A DNA stretch of 45,712 nt from Planctomycetota bacterium. GTDB lineage: Bacteria; Planctomycetota; Phycisphaerae; Phycisphaerales; Phycisphaeraceae. A program made the position numbers and the translations under genes. Where the stretch lies: the NCBI GenBank assembly GCA_026386955.1, contig JAPLMQ010000282.1, positions 1-45,712 of the forward strand, given 5' to 3'. Below the pieces are notes generated by a model. It did no database searches. It was not told the origin of the DNA and saw only the letters and a program-made list of their open reading frames with translations. Shown in pieces: positions 24,259-32,130 of this stretch; positions within the stretch are counted from its first letter, which is position 1; each line of letters starts with the position of its first letter.

Positions 24259-25593
24259 TCAAACCAACAGCACCGCGGGGTTCTCGAGCATCTGCCGGAG
24301 CGTCTGCAGGAACTCGGCCGCCATCGCGCCGTCGACCACGCGGTGGTCCGCGCTGAGCGTGCAGGTCATCTCCAGGCCCGGGACGATCTTCCCGTCGCGC
24401 ACCACCGGCTTGGCGACCGCGGCCCCCACCGCGAGGATCGCCGCTTGGGGCGGATTGATGATCGCCTCGAAGTGGTCGACGCCCAGCATGCCGAGGTTCG
24501 AGATGGTGAACGTCCCGTCGGACATCTCCTCGACGGTCAGTCCCTTGGTGCGGGCCTTGTCCGCGAGGGCGCGGGTGTCGGCGCTGATAGTGCGCAGGCC
24601 CATCTTGAGCGCGTCGCGCAGGGTCGGGACGACGAGCCCGCCGCCCTTGTCGGCCGGGAGGGCGACGGCGACGCCGATGTTGACCTGCCCGTGCTGCTGG
24701 ATGCCCGCGTCGGTCCACGAGCTGTTGAGCGCGGGGTGCCGCGCCAGCGCGAGGGCCGAGGCGCGGACGATGAAGTCGTTGACGCTGAGCTTCACGCCCT
24801 GCGAGACGAGCTGCTCGTTGAGCGTGGTGCGCAGGGCCGCGAGCGGCTCCATGTTGACGCTGACGGTGACGGTGAAGTGCGGGATGGTGGTCTTGGACTC
24901 GACCAGCCGGCGGGCGATGGTCTTGCGCATGTTCGAGACGGGGACGAGCTTCGACTCGAGCTTCGCGGCGGGCATCGGCGCGGGGGCGGATTTCGCCCCG
25001 GAGGCCGCAGGGGCCGGCGACGGCGCGGGCGCGGCGGGAGCCGCAGGGGCGGCCGCGGCGGCGAGGATGTCGCGCTTGATGACGCGCCCCTCGGGGCCCG
25101 AGCCCTTGATCTTGGCGACGTCGAGCCCATGCTCCTCCGCCAGCTTACGGGCGAGCGGGCTGACGCGCTGGCCCCCGACACCGACGGAGGCATTGTCATC
25201 CTCGGGCTCGGCGACGGCGGTCGCGGCCTTGCCCCCGGATGAGTCAGCGCCGTAGGCCGCCATCGCGGCGGGCTTGGCGGGCGCTGGCGCTGCGGCGGCG
25301 GGCTTCGCGCCCGCGGCGCCCGAGATCGCCTTCGCGGCCTCCTCCACCGACTCCCCGTCGACGGCGAGGACCATCAGCGGCTGGCCGATCTTGAGCGTCT
25401 GCCCGGGCTCGACCGCGAGCTTGGCGATCACGCCGTCGTCGTAGACGGGCATGGGCATTGTCGCCTTGTCGGTCTCGATGTCGGCGATCTCGTCGCCCGA
25501 TTTCACCTTGTCGCCGACCTTCACGTTCCACTTGATGAGCGTGCCCTCTTCCATCGTGTCGGACATGCGGGGCATCTCGTAGATCTTGGGCAT
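24259..25593 (-). CDS. pdhC: Pyruvate dehydrogenase complex E2, dihydrolipoamide acetyltransferase
   Basis: The 444-residue protein starts MPKIYEMPRMSDTMEEG. A single lipoyl domain has Lys43 in IETDKAT. An Ala/Pro-rich linker, an E3/E1-binding domain (RVSPLARKLAEEHGLDVAKI, about 145-180), a second linker and the acyltransferase core follow. The core ends with HRVVDG (His417, Asp421), the catalytic motif. It transfers acetyl groups from E1 to CoA. E1-alpha and E1-beta genes are on the same strand upstream, but an opposite-strand two-gene cassette intervenes. An E3 gene is not seen. The start at 25593 is the conserved N-terminus. Confidence 0.94.
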   Translation of the reverse strand: MPKIYEMPRMSDTMEEGTLIKWNVKVGDKVKSGDEIADIETDKATMPMPVYDDGVIAKLAVEPGQTLKIGQPLMVLAVDGESVEEAAKAISGAAGAKPAAAAPAPAKPAAMAAYGADSSGGKAATAVAEPEDDNASVGVGGQRVSPLARKLAEEHGLDVAKIKGSGPEGRVIKRDILAAAAAPAAPAAPAPSPAPAASGAKSAPAPMPAAKLESKLVPVSNMRKTIARRLVESKTTIPHFTVTVSVNMEPLAALRTTLNEQLVSQGVKLSVNDFIVRASALALARHPALNSSWTDAGIQQHGQVNIGVAVALPADKGGGLVVPTLRDALKMGLRTISADTRALADKARTKGLTVEEMSDGTFTISNLGMLGVDHFEAIINPPQAAILAVGAAVAKPVVRDGKIVPGLEMTCTLSADHRVVDGAMAAEFLQTLRQMLENPAVLLV

Positions 25594-25677
25594 GGGCGCG
25601 AGACTCCGGGGGCGGGGGCGGGGCGGTTCCTGGTTCGAGCGCCACAATAATAGCGAGAGATCGGCTGGCCGGTGGGC

Positions 25678-25716
25678 TTGACACGGCCGCCCCGATATAC
25701 TCTAATTTCAAGAGTA
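25678..25716 (+). promoter_or_regulatory. Promoter with overlapping operator for the membrane protein/regulator cassette
   Basis: TTGACA at 25678-25683 and TCTAAT at 25701-25706 have a 17-bp spacer, a good sigma70-type promoter. A palindrome, TACTCT (25698-25703), seven bases, AGAGTA (25711-25716), overlaps the -10 box. The cassette's winged-helix protein is the obvious candidate to bind it. The first gene starts about 60 bp downstream. Confidence 0.7.
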
Positions 25717-25772
25717 CTCACGGATGGAGAGATTCCCGCCGAGCGCAGGCAACGATTCCCCGGAGCCCCGCC

Positions 25773-26378
25773 ATGAGCCAGCACGAACTGCAGCGCGTCC
25801 GATCCGATCTCGAGACCATCCGACAGGCCGCGGGGCTCGCCCCGCCCATCGGCTGGGGCGATGTCTGGATGAACCTGGCGCTGGTGCCCCTGGGGCTGGC
25901 CTTCGCCGCGTGGGAGACGTACGCCCCTCCGCGGCTTGAGTGGATCGGCCTGCTCCCGTTCGCGATCTACGTTCCTTGGGCGACGTGGACCTTCCGCCAC
26001 ACCCGCACGCATGCCCCGGCACGCCATCGCGAGCACAAGGCCGGCCTCCCGCTCGTGGCCGTCATCAGCGTCGCCAACTTCGTGTTCCTGGCGTGGTCCC
26101 GGCGGGTCGGAATGCCTCCGATGGTGGCAGGCGGCTGCGCCTTGTTCTTCCTGGGCGTCTTGGTCGCGGCACACGCCTCCACCAGCCGGTTTCGGGCCGC
26201 CGCCTGGCCGGCGGCGATTTCCATGGCGGTGTTCGGCATGGTGATGCCGTTCTGCACGCGGCATGAGGCGCTGATCGCCGTCGGCCTCATCGGCGCGTTC
26301 GCGGGCGCGAGCATCGCGGCGATCCAGGCTTGGCAGCTCCACTCGATCGCGAGGGTGAATGTCCCTGCCGCCAATTGA
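25773..26378 (+). CDS. Six-helix membrane protein paired with a regulator
   Basis: The 201-residue protein starts MSQHELQRVRSDLETIRQAAG, a soluble helix. About six membrane helices follow: WMNLALVPLGLAFAAW, WIGLLPFAIYVPWATW, LPLVAVISVANFVFLAW, VAGGCALFFLGVLVAA and two more near the end. It is not recognised as a transporter or enzyme. The stop lies 20 bp inside the next gene, a winged-helix regulator, so the two are coupled. The pair has its own promoter with an operator and ends at a bidirectional terminator, an independent unit inside the pyruvate dehydrogenase cluster. Pairs of a small membrane protein and such a regulator occur widely, but the function is unknown. Confidence 0.8.
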   Translation: MSQHELQRVRSDLETIRQAAGLAPPIGWGDVWMNLALVPLGLAFAAWETYAPPRLEWIGLLPFAIYVPWATWTFRHTRTHAPARHREHKAGLPLVAVISVANFVFLAWSRRVGMPPMVAGGCALFFLGVLVAAHASTSRFRAAAWPAAISMAVFGMVMPFCTRHEALIAVGLIGAFAGASIAAIQAWQLHSIARVNVPAAN

Positions 26379-26691
26379 CTTCAACGGGCTCGACACCGCG
26401 GTGCACGGCCCGATCCGGCTGGGCGTCCTCACGGCCCTGCAGATCGACGGCGTGCTCGACTTCACCACGCTCAGGAAGCGGCTCGACGTCGCCGACGGGG
26501 CGCTGGGCATCCACCTGCAGAAGCTCGAGGAGGCCGGGTACGTCGCGGCCCACAAAGCCTTCGTCGGCCGCCGGCCGCGGACGACCTACCGCATCAGCCC
26601 CGGCGGGCGCAAGGCGCTCAACGGCTATCTGGAGTCGATGCAGAAGCTGATCGACGCCGTCGACTCCGCGCAGGGGAAGGACGAGCGCTGA
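26359..26691 (+). CDS. Winged-helix transcriptional regulator (HTH_34/MarR-like)
   Basis: The 110-residue protein starts MSLPPIDFNGLDTAVHGPIR, with HGPIRLGVLTAL typical of this family. The recognition helix region is TTLRKRLDVADGALGIHLQKLEEAGYV, followed by a wing with FVGRRPRTTYRISPGGRKAL. It probably binds the TACTCT/AGAGTA site overlapping its own promoter. The start overlaps the preceding membrane protein gene by 20 bp. The signal it senses is unknown; sensing through the partner membrane protein is possible but unsupported. Confidence 0.88.
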   Translation: MSLPPIDFNGLDTAVHGPIRLGVLTALQIDGVLDFTTLRKRLDVADGALGIHLQKLEEAGYVAAHKAFVGRRPRTTYRISPGGRKALNGYLESMQKLIDAVDSAQGKDER

Positions 26692-26699
26692 GCGCAGAA

Positions 26700-26728
26700 A
26701 AAACCCAGGCACGCGGTGCCTGGGTTTT
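26700..26728. terminator. Perfect bidirectional terminator, type B hairpin copy 2
   Basis: A 13-bp perfect stem (AAAACCCAGGCAC at 26700-26712 with GTGCCTGGGTTTT at 26716-26728) and a GCG loop lies between convergent genes ending at 26691 and 26770. T-runs on both strands make it a two-way rho-independent terminator. It is the best-preserved of the four CCCAGGCAC hairpins in the window. Confidence 0.88.
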
Positions 26729-26769
26729 GGGTTCTTCGTCATTGAATTGATTTCAGGACCAGGCCGTCC

Positions 26770-27831
26770 TCACGCGTTGTACGTCACCGCGCGGACGGCC
26801 TCGATGATCTTCCGCGGGTGCGGGAGCATCTCCAGCTCGAGGTTGCGGGCGTACGGGGCCGGCACGTCGTCGTTGCAGACGCGGATGATCTTGTTGTCCA
26901 GGTGGTCCATCGCCCGCTCGTAGACCTGCATCGCGATCTCGCTGGCGATCGAGGCGAAGGGCCAGCTTTGGTCGACGATCACCAGGTAGTTGGTCTTCTT
27001 GACGCTGCGGACGATCGTCTCGATGTCGAGCGGGCGGACGGTGCGCGGGTCGATGACCTCGCAGTCGATGCCCTCCTTGGAGAGCTCGTGCGCCGCGGCC
27101 AGCGCGAAGTGGACAGGCCTGCCCAGCGCGACGATCGTGCAGTCGGTCCCCGCCTTCTTGATGTCGGCCACGCCGAAGGGGATGGTGAAGTCGGCATCCT
27201 CCTCGATGGTGGGCGGGGCCCACTTGCCGCCCGAGAGGTAGGGCGTGAAGGTGTCGGGGTAGGGCGTCTCGAAGTCGCGGTCGCCGCGGGCGCCCCAGCC
27301 GAGCATGCGCTCGGACTCGAGGAAGAAGACGGGGTCGTCGCTGCGGATGGAGGTCTTGAGGAGGCCCTTGGCGTCGCGCGGGGTGGAGGGGATCGCCATC
27401 TTGAGGCCCGGCACGCAGGAGAACATGGATTCGACGCACCAGGAGTGGGTCGACCCGAGCTGCCCGCCCGCGCCGTTGTTCCCGCGGAAGACGATGGGGA
27501 CCTTGAACTGCCCGCCCGACATGTAGAGCATCTTCGGGGCGTTGTTGAGGATCTGGTCGGCGGCAACGAGGCAGAACGACCAGCTCATGAACTCGATGAT
27601 CGGGCGCAGGCCGTACATCGCCGCCCCGACGCCCAGGCCGGCGAACCCGGTCTCGCTGATGGGGGTGTCGATGATCCGGCGGGGCCCGAACTTGGCGAGC
27701 ATGCCCTCGCTGACCTTGTAGGCGCCGTTGTACTCGGCGACCTCCTCGCCCATGAGGAAGACGCGCGGATCGCGCTCCATCTCCTCGGTCATGGCTTCTC
27801 GCAGGGCGTCACGGAGCTGGATGTTGCGCAT
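26770..27831 (-). CDS. pdhB: Pyruvate dehydrogenase E1 component, beta subunit
   Basis: The 353-residue protein starts MRNIQLRDALREAMTEEM. It shows FLMGEEVAEYNGAYKVSEG, the TPP-site region DTPISETGFAGLGVGAAMYG, RGNNGAGGQLGSTHS and, near the end, NYLVIVDQSWPFASIASEIA. With E1-alpha it decarboxylates pyruvate on thiamine diphosphate and acetylates the E2 lipoyl arm. It lies 97 bp downstream of pdhA on the same strand, with a type B hairpin in the gap. The start at 27831 is the conserved N-terminus; the longer frame from 27903 adds unrelated residues. Confidence 0.95.
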   Translation of the reverse strand: MRNIQLRDALREAMTEEMERDPRVFLMGEEVAEYNGAYKVSEGMLAKFGPRRIIDTPISETGFAGLGVGAAMYGLRPIIEFMSWSFCLVAADQILNNAPKMLYMSGGQFKVPIVFRGNNGAGGQLGSTHSWCVESMFSCVPGLKMAIPSTPRDAKGLLKTSIRSDDPVFFLESERMLGWGARGDRDFETPYPDTFTPYLSGGKWAPPTIEEDADFTIPFGVADIKKAGTDCTIVALGRPVHFALAAAHELSKEGIDCEVIDPRTVRPLDIETIVRSVKKTNYLVIVDQSWPFASIASEIAMQVYERAMDHLDNKIIRVCNDDVPAPYARNLELEMLPHPRKIIEAVRAVTYNA

Positions 27832-27869
27832 GGGTCTTTTTCGTGGTGCTGGTCGTGGTGCTGGAGAGT

Positions 27870-27891
27870 CCCAGGCGCCGCAGTGCCTGGG
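27870..27891. repeat. Type B hairpin repeat, copy 3, between pdhA and pdhB
   Basis: CCCAGGC (27870-27876) pairs with GCCTGGG (27885-27891). The pairing is shorter and less perfect than in copy 2. No good T-run follows on the - strand, where pdhA and pdhB are read. It could trim or stabilise the pdhA transcript, or reduce read-through into pdhB. Confidence 0.65.
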
Positions 27892-27927
27892 CTTTGGTTT
27901 CAATTCAATCGATTTTCGTGAGGGCTT

Positions 27928-29028
27928 TCACTTCTGCGTCTTGCGGAGCATCTCCGGAAGCTCGCCCACCTTGTAGGGGCCGAAGGGCTCGGCGTAGACG
28001 TCGGTGTAGAGCTCGCTGAGGGGCAGGGCGGGCGCCTCCTCGGCGAACTTCTCCGCGTCGTGGGAGAGCTCCTTCGCCTGCTTGTCGATCGCGTCGATCT
28101 GCTCCTGCGTCGCCAGGTTCCGCTCGACCAAATGGCTGACCAGCGTGCTGATCGGGTCTCGCTCCTGCCGCCCCGCCACCTCTTCCTTGGTGCGGTACTT
28201 CTGCGGGTCGGACATCGAATGGCCCTTGAAGCGGTAGGTCTTGGCGTTGACGAAGGCGGGCCCGCTGCCGGTGTCGGCCGGGGCGCCCAGGGCGCGGGAG
28301 GAGGAGCCGCGCATCGCGTCGACCAGCGTGCGGAAGGTGTCGTAGGTGTCGAGGACGTCCATCCCGTCGCACTCGGCGTAGCGCATCCCGTAGGCGGCGG
28401 CCTTGACCGAGAGGTCGTCGGCGGCGGCGGTCCCGCGGGAGATGTGCGTGCCCATCGAATAGCTGTTGTTCTCGACCACGAAGATGATCGGCAGGCGCCA
28501 GATGGCGGCCAGGTTCATCGATTCGTGGAACGCGCCCTGGTTCAGCGCGCCGTCGCCCAAGTAGCAGACGGTGACCTTGTCCTCGCCCAAGTAGGCGTGC
28601 GAGAAGGCCAGCCCCACGCCCATGGGGCACTGCCCCGCGACGATGGCGTGCCCGCCGTACATCGCGTTGTCCTTGTCGAAGATGTGCATCGACCCGCCCT
28701 TGCCCTTGGCGCAGCCGGCGAGCTTGCCGTACATCTCGGCCATGCAGTATTTCGGCTCCATCCCGCGGGCGAGGGCGTGCCCGTGGTCGCGGTAGGCGGT
28801 GATGATCGGGTCGTCCTTGCGGAGGGCGGCGATGGAGCCGACGGCGGTCGCCTCCTGCCCGATGTAGATGTGGCAGAACCCGCCGATCTTCGTCGCTTGG
28901 TAGCTCTGCATCGTGCGCTCCTCGAAGCGCCGGATGAGCATCATTTGCCGCAGGAGCTCGAGGAGAGCGGCAGCGTCGAGGGCGTCGGAAGGTCGGGTGG
29001 CGGGTTTGCCACTGATCATGGTGGTCAT
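27928..29028 (-). CDS. pdhA: Pyruvate dehydrogenase E1 component, alpha subunit
   Basis: The 366-residue protein shows IRRFEERTMQSYQATKIGGF, YRDHGHALARG, and the thiamine diphosphate motif that begins GDGALNQGAFHES (158-170) and ends in VENN. The phosphorylation-loop region is KGHSMSDPQKYRTKEEV. It is the first gene of a - strand pdhA-pdhB pair; pdhC lies further on, past an opposite-strand cassette. About 560 bp separates it from the divergent bamA, and its promoter must lie there, but I could not identify it. Confidence 0.95.
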   Translation of the reverse strand: MTTMISGKPATRPSDALDAAALLELLRQMMLIRRFEERTMQSYQATKIGGFCHIYIGQEATAVGSIAALRKDDPIITAYRDHGHALARGMEPKYCMAEMYGKLAGCAKGKGGSMHIFDKDNAMYGGHAIVAGQCPMGVGLAFSHAYLGEDKVTVCYLGDGALNQGAFHESMNLAAIWRLPIIFVVENNSYSMGTHISRGTAAADDLSVKAAAYGMRYAECDGMDVLDTYDTFRTLVDAMRGSSSRALGAPADTGSGPAFVNAKTYRFKGHSMSDPQKYRTKEEVAGRQERDPISTLVSHLVERNLATQEQIDAIDKQAKELSHDAEKFAEEAPALPLSELYTDVYAEPFGPYKVGELPEMLRKTQK

Positions 29029-29303
29029 GCCTGAATCTACCCTGGCGGTGTCGAACTGAAACAGGGCCCGAGGGAGGGCTCAGGAGGGGCGTGGGCGGGG
29101 AACAACCCCACGTCCGCCAACTCATGGCCACAGCCCTGCCGCGGCGGCTTCCGATCATCGATGTCGGGGCACTGGAAACCGCATCGTCAGGGACAACCTG
29201 TAAGTTTAGAGACCCTGGGGGGGAACAGCAAGAAGGATTGCGGGGTGCGGGCGGAGGGCTTGAAAAGCGATCCGTCCCAAGCGAATGCGAATCCACGTTC
29301 ACA

Positions 29304-29402
29304 AAGCCCACCGATCGGTGCTCCGTTCGGCGGGGTGAGGCTCACCGTTGACTCGAGGAACCCCACCGAACCCGACGGAGTACCGTCGGGATCAGTGGGC
29401 TT
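29304..29402. repeat. AAGCCCACCG nested inverted-repeat element
   Basis: The outer arms AAGCCCACCGATC (29304-29316) and GATCAGTGGGCTT (29390-29402) match with one mismatch. The inner arms GTTCGGCGGGGT (29325-29336) and ACCCCACCGAAC (29360-29371) also differ at one base. A perfect 8-bp hairpin, CCCGACGG/CCGTCGGG with a four-base loop, lies at 29371-29390. Its core CGGAGTACCG is shared with the type A arms, and CGGTGCTCCG with the composite element at the right end of the window. Confidence 0.8.
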
Positions 29403-29486
29403 GGGTTTCTCGATTGATCCACGGTCCGATATTCCACGCAACCGTGGCACTGGCATCGCCTCATCGCGCGACGTCCCGCGCAACGC

Positions 29487-29500
29487 TTCCACATGTGGAA
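29487..29500. promoter_or_regulatory. Perfect 14-bp palindrome upstream of bamA
   Basis: TTCCACATGTGGAA is an exact palindrome about 90 bp before the bamA start and about 460 bp before the divergent pdhA start. The size and position fit a dimeric regulator site, but no regulator is known and a chance match is possible. Confidence 0.35.
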
Positions 29501-29587
29501 TAGTTGCCGCCGTTTGTCCGCCCAGCGCTTCTTGGGTTACACTCCCGCCCTCGCGCACTGTCCCTTCCTCACTGGCGGAGGCCGCGG

Positions 29588-31942
29588 TTGAGATCCACCG
29601 TTCACGGCCGTGTTGCCACGGGGTTGCTTGCCCTGACCCTCAGCCTGGGGGCGATGTCCGCGCCGACCTTCGCCCAAGGCGTCGAGGTCGCCCACCGCCC
29701 CGTCGCCGAGATCCGCGTCGAGGGGCTCAAGCAGGTCGCCGAGAAGCTCGTCCGCAACCAGATCCGCCTCAACGTCGGCGAGCCCTACGACGCCCGCGTC
29801 GTCCAGGAGGACATCGTCCGCATCACCCACCTGGGCCGGTTCGGCTCCGTCCGCGCCCGCGTCGAGCCCAAGGCCGACGGCACGGTCGTGCTCTCCTATC
29901 AAGTCGAAGAGCAGCCGCTGCTGACCTTCGTGCAGACGGTGGGCAACAAGGCGATCACCGACCAGGAGCTGCTCGACCTGGTCCGCCTCCGAGCGGGCGA
30001 CCCCATCGACCAGTTCCTGATCGACCGCGGCATCCAGGAGATCAAGCGGGCCTACCAGAAGAAGGGCTACTTCGTCACCGACGTCGTGGTCGACAAGGAC
30101 ATGCTCAACGAGTCGGGCGTGCTGCTCTACCGCGTCCGCGAGGGCCCCCAGCCCCGGGTGCGCGGGCTGCGCTTCGAGGGCAACGTGGTCTTCACCGACG
30201 ACCAGCTGCGCAGCAAGATCAAGTCGAAGACCTACATCTGGATCCTCCGCAAGGGGGAGATGAACCGCGAGCAGCTCGACACCGACGCCACGCTGGTGCG
30301 CGACTTCTACCGCGACCGCGGCTACCTCGACGCCGAGGTCGGCCGGCGCATCGACCTCTCGCCCGACCAGAAGAACGCGGTGGTGGTCTTCGTCGTCCAC
30401 GAGGGGCTGCGGTACACGGTCGACAAGATCCGCATCGACGGCGTGCAGCTCTTCCAGCGGGAGCAGATCCTCGAGGCCGTCCCGCTCAAGGTCGGCGACA
30501 TCTTCTCCACCGACCGCCTCAAGAAGAGCCAGGAGGCGATCCTCAACCAGTACGGGGACCTGGGCTTCATCGAGGCGAAGGTCGAGGTCGAGCGGCTGTT
30601 CCACGAGAACGAGCCGATGGTCGACCTGCAGGTGAAGGTCAGCGAGGGGATGCCCTACCTGGTCAACAAGATGTCGGTCAAGGGCAACCAGCTCACGCAG
30701 GAGAAGGTCGTCGAGAGGCAGTACCGCAAGCTGCGCCCTGGCGAGCGGTTCGTCCGCTCGGGCATCGCCGAGACCGAGCAGCGGCTCAACGAGTCGTCGC
30801 TCTTCAGCGAGGCGAAGGTGTCGATCCAGGGCGACGCGTCGCAGGAGTCGCGCGACGTGATCACCGAGATCAAGGAGCGCAACACCGGCAGCCTGAGCTT
30901 CGGCGCGGGCGTCAGCTCCGACGCGGGCGTCATCGGCGCCATCGACTTGGTGCAGCGCAACTTCGACATCGCCGACGTGCCCGAGAGCGCGGGCGAGTTC
31001 TTCACCGGCAAGTCCTTCCGCGGCGCGGGGCAGTACTTCGCGCTCAGCCTCCAGCCCGGCAACCAGACCAGCCGGTACTCCGTCACCTTCCGCGAGCCCT
31101 ATCTGCTCGACTCCGACTTCTTCCTCGACTCGAGCCTCTTCTACTTCACCCGCGACCGCGACCAATACCAGGAGCAGCGCATCGGCGGGACCGTCGCCCT
31201 GGGGCAGCGGTTCGGCGACGTCTGGTCGGCCTCGCTGCGGGCCCGAGGCGAGCTGATCGACATCAGCGACGTGCAGTCCAGCGCGCCCGTCGACGTCTTC
31301 GACGTCCAGGGCAACAGCGCGATAACCTCGCTGGGCTTCTTCGTCACCCGCAACACCACCGACAGCCGGATCTTCCCCACCCACGGAAACCGCTGGGAAG
31401 TCGGCGTCAGCCGGGCGGGCCTGCTCGGCGGCGATTACGACTTCAACATGATCAGCTCCGACTTCCGCCAGTACTGGACCATCGACGAGGACTTCTTCGG
31501 CAGGCGGACCGTGCTGAGCCTCCGCCAGGAGATCGGGCAGATCTTCGACGGCGACGTGCCGGTCTTCGAGCGCCTCTACGCCGGCGGGCAGCGATCCTTC
31601 CGCGGCTTCAGCTACCGCGGCGCGGGACCCCGCGGCATCCGCTTCGACACCAAGGCCCTAGGCAGCGACCCCATCGGCGGCTCGTTCCTCTTCCTGCTCG
31701 GGCTCGAATACAACTTCCCGGTCTTCCAGGACATCGTCCGCGTCGTCTTCTTCACCGACACCGGCACCGTGCAGAAGGAGACCGGGCTCGACCAGTACCG
31801 CGTCAGCATCGGCACGGGCGTCCGCATCAAGATCCCCTTCCTGGGTCAGGCCCCCTTCGCCCTCGACGTGGCGGTCCCGGTCATGAAGCAGAAGGGCGAC
31901 GACGTGCAGTACTTCAGCTTCGACCTCGCGGTGCCCTTCTGA
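29588..31942 (+). CDS. bamA: Outer membrane protein assembly factor BamA
   Basis: The 784-residue protein begins at a TTG preceded by GGAGG at six bases. It has a signal peptide (TGLLALTLSLGAMSAPTFAQG) and five POTRA domains over roughly residues 35-415, with repeated units such as IRVEGLKQVAEKLVRNQI, VQTVGNKAITDQELLDLV and VKGNQLTQEKVVERQY. The C-terminal 16-strand barrel follows and contains the conserved RGF loop (GGQRSFRGFSYRG). It ends in Phe, as outer membrane barrels do. BamA inserts barrel proteins into the outer membrane. It heads the operon ompH-lpxD-lpxC/fabZ-lpxA. The longer frame from 29504 would add a non-signal N-terminus. Confidence 0.94.
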   Translation: MRSTVHGRVATGLLALTLSLGAMSAPTFAQGVEVAHRPVAEIRVEGLKQVAEKLVRNQIRLNVGEPYDARVVQEDIVRITHLGRFGSVRARVEPKADGTVVLSYQVEEQPLLTFVQTVGNKAITDQELLDLVRLRAGDPIDQFLIDRGIQEIKRAYQKKGYFVTDVVVDKDMLNESGVLLYRVREGPQPRVRGLRFEGNVVFTDDQLRSKIKSKTYIWILRKGEMNREQLDTDATLVRDFYRDRGYLDAEVGRRIDLSPDQKNAVVVFVVHEGLRYTVDKIRIDGVQLFQREQILEAVPLKVGDIFSTDRLKKSQEAILNQYGDLGFIEAKVEVERLFHENEPMVDLQVKVSEGMPYLVNKMSVKGNQLTQEKVVERQYRKLRPGERFVRSGIAETEQRLNESSLFSEAKVSIQGDASQESRDVITEIKERNTGSLSFGAGVSSDAGVIGAIDLVQRNFDIADVPESAGEFFTGKSFRGAGQYFALSLQPGNQTSRYSVTFREPYLLDSDFFLDSSLFYFTRDRDQYQEQRIGGTVALGQRFGDVWSASLRARGELIDISDVQSSAPVDVFDVQGNSAITSLGFFVTRNTTDSRIFPTHGNRWEVGVSRAGLLGGDYDFNMISSDFRQYWTIDEDFFGRRTVLSLRQEIGQIFDGDVPVFERLYAGGQRSFRGFSYRGAGPRGIRFDTKALGSDPIGGSFLFLLGLEYNFPVFQDIVRVVFFTDTGTVQKETGLDQYRVSIGTGVRIKIPFLGQAPFALDVAVPVMKQKGDDVQYFSFDLAVPF

Positions 31943-31989
31943 GTTCCGTCTGAGTTCAGAGGGACCAGAAGGGTTCCGTTCTCACCATC

Positions 31990-32019
31990 AAGGATGGACA
32001 ACTTAAGTTGTCCATCCTT
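31990..32019. repeat. Perfect 30-bp palindrome between bamA and ompH
   Basis: The 15 bases from 31990 (AAGGATGGACAACTT) are followed directly by their exact reverse complement up to 32019, with no spacer. Direct GGGTTCC-type repeats follow (32021-32047). It could be a transcript hairpin of about 13 bp with a TTAA loop, a protein-binding site or a mobile-element footprint. Confidence 0.85.
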
Positions 32020-32130
32020 CGGGTTCCGGGTTCCTGGGTTCCGGGTTTGAATATCCCTCCTCATTGCTCCGCGTCCGCGCCTGTGTTACAAAATCGTTCC
32101 GACTTTTTGAACTTCATCTGGAGTTTCTTC

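Larger units (their letters stand above)
29029..29587. other. Divergent intergenic region between pdhA and bamA
   Basis: No gene is seen in this 559-bp stretch. Read rightwards, it holds an AAGCCCACCG-type inverted repeat at 29304-29402, a perfect 14-bp palindrome at 29487-29500 and a Shine-Dalgarno sequence, GGAGG (29577-29581), six bases before the bamA start. It must contain promoters for both pdhA and the envelope operon, but no clear -35/-10 pair stood out. Confidence 0.6.

Noticed and set aside
29161..31953. A 930-codon + strand frame overlapping bamA
   Set aside because: It reads bamA out of frame as Arg/Pro/Gly-rich sequence and starts inside a repeat element. The BamA frame has signal peptide, POTRA repeats and barrel.
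32021..32047. Direct GGGTTCC-type repeats as a possible CRISPR or iteron array
   Set aside because: Only three short, uneven units with no spacers of constant length; no cas or replication gene is nearby.
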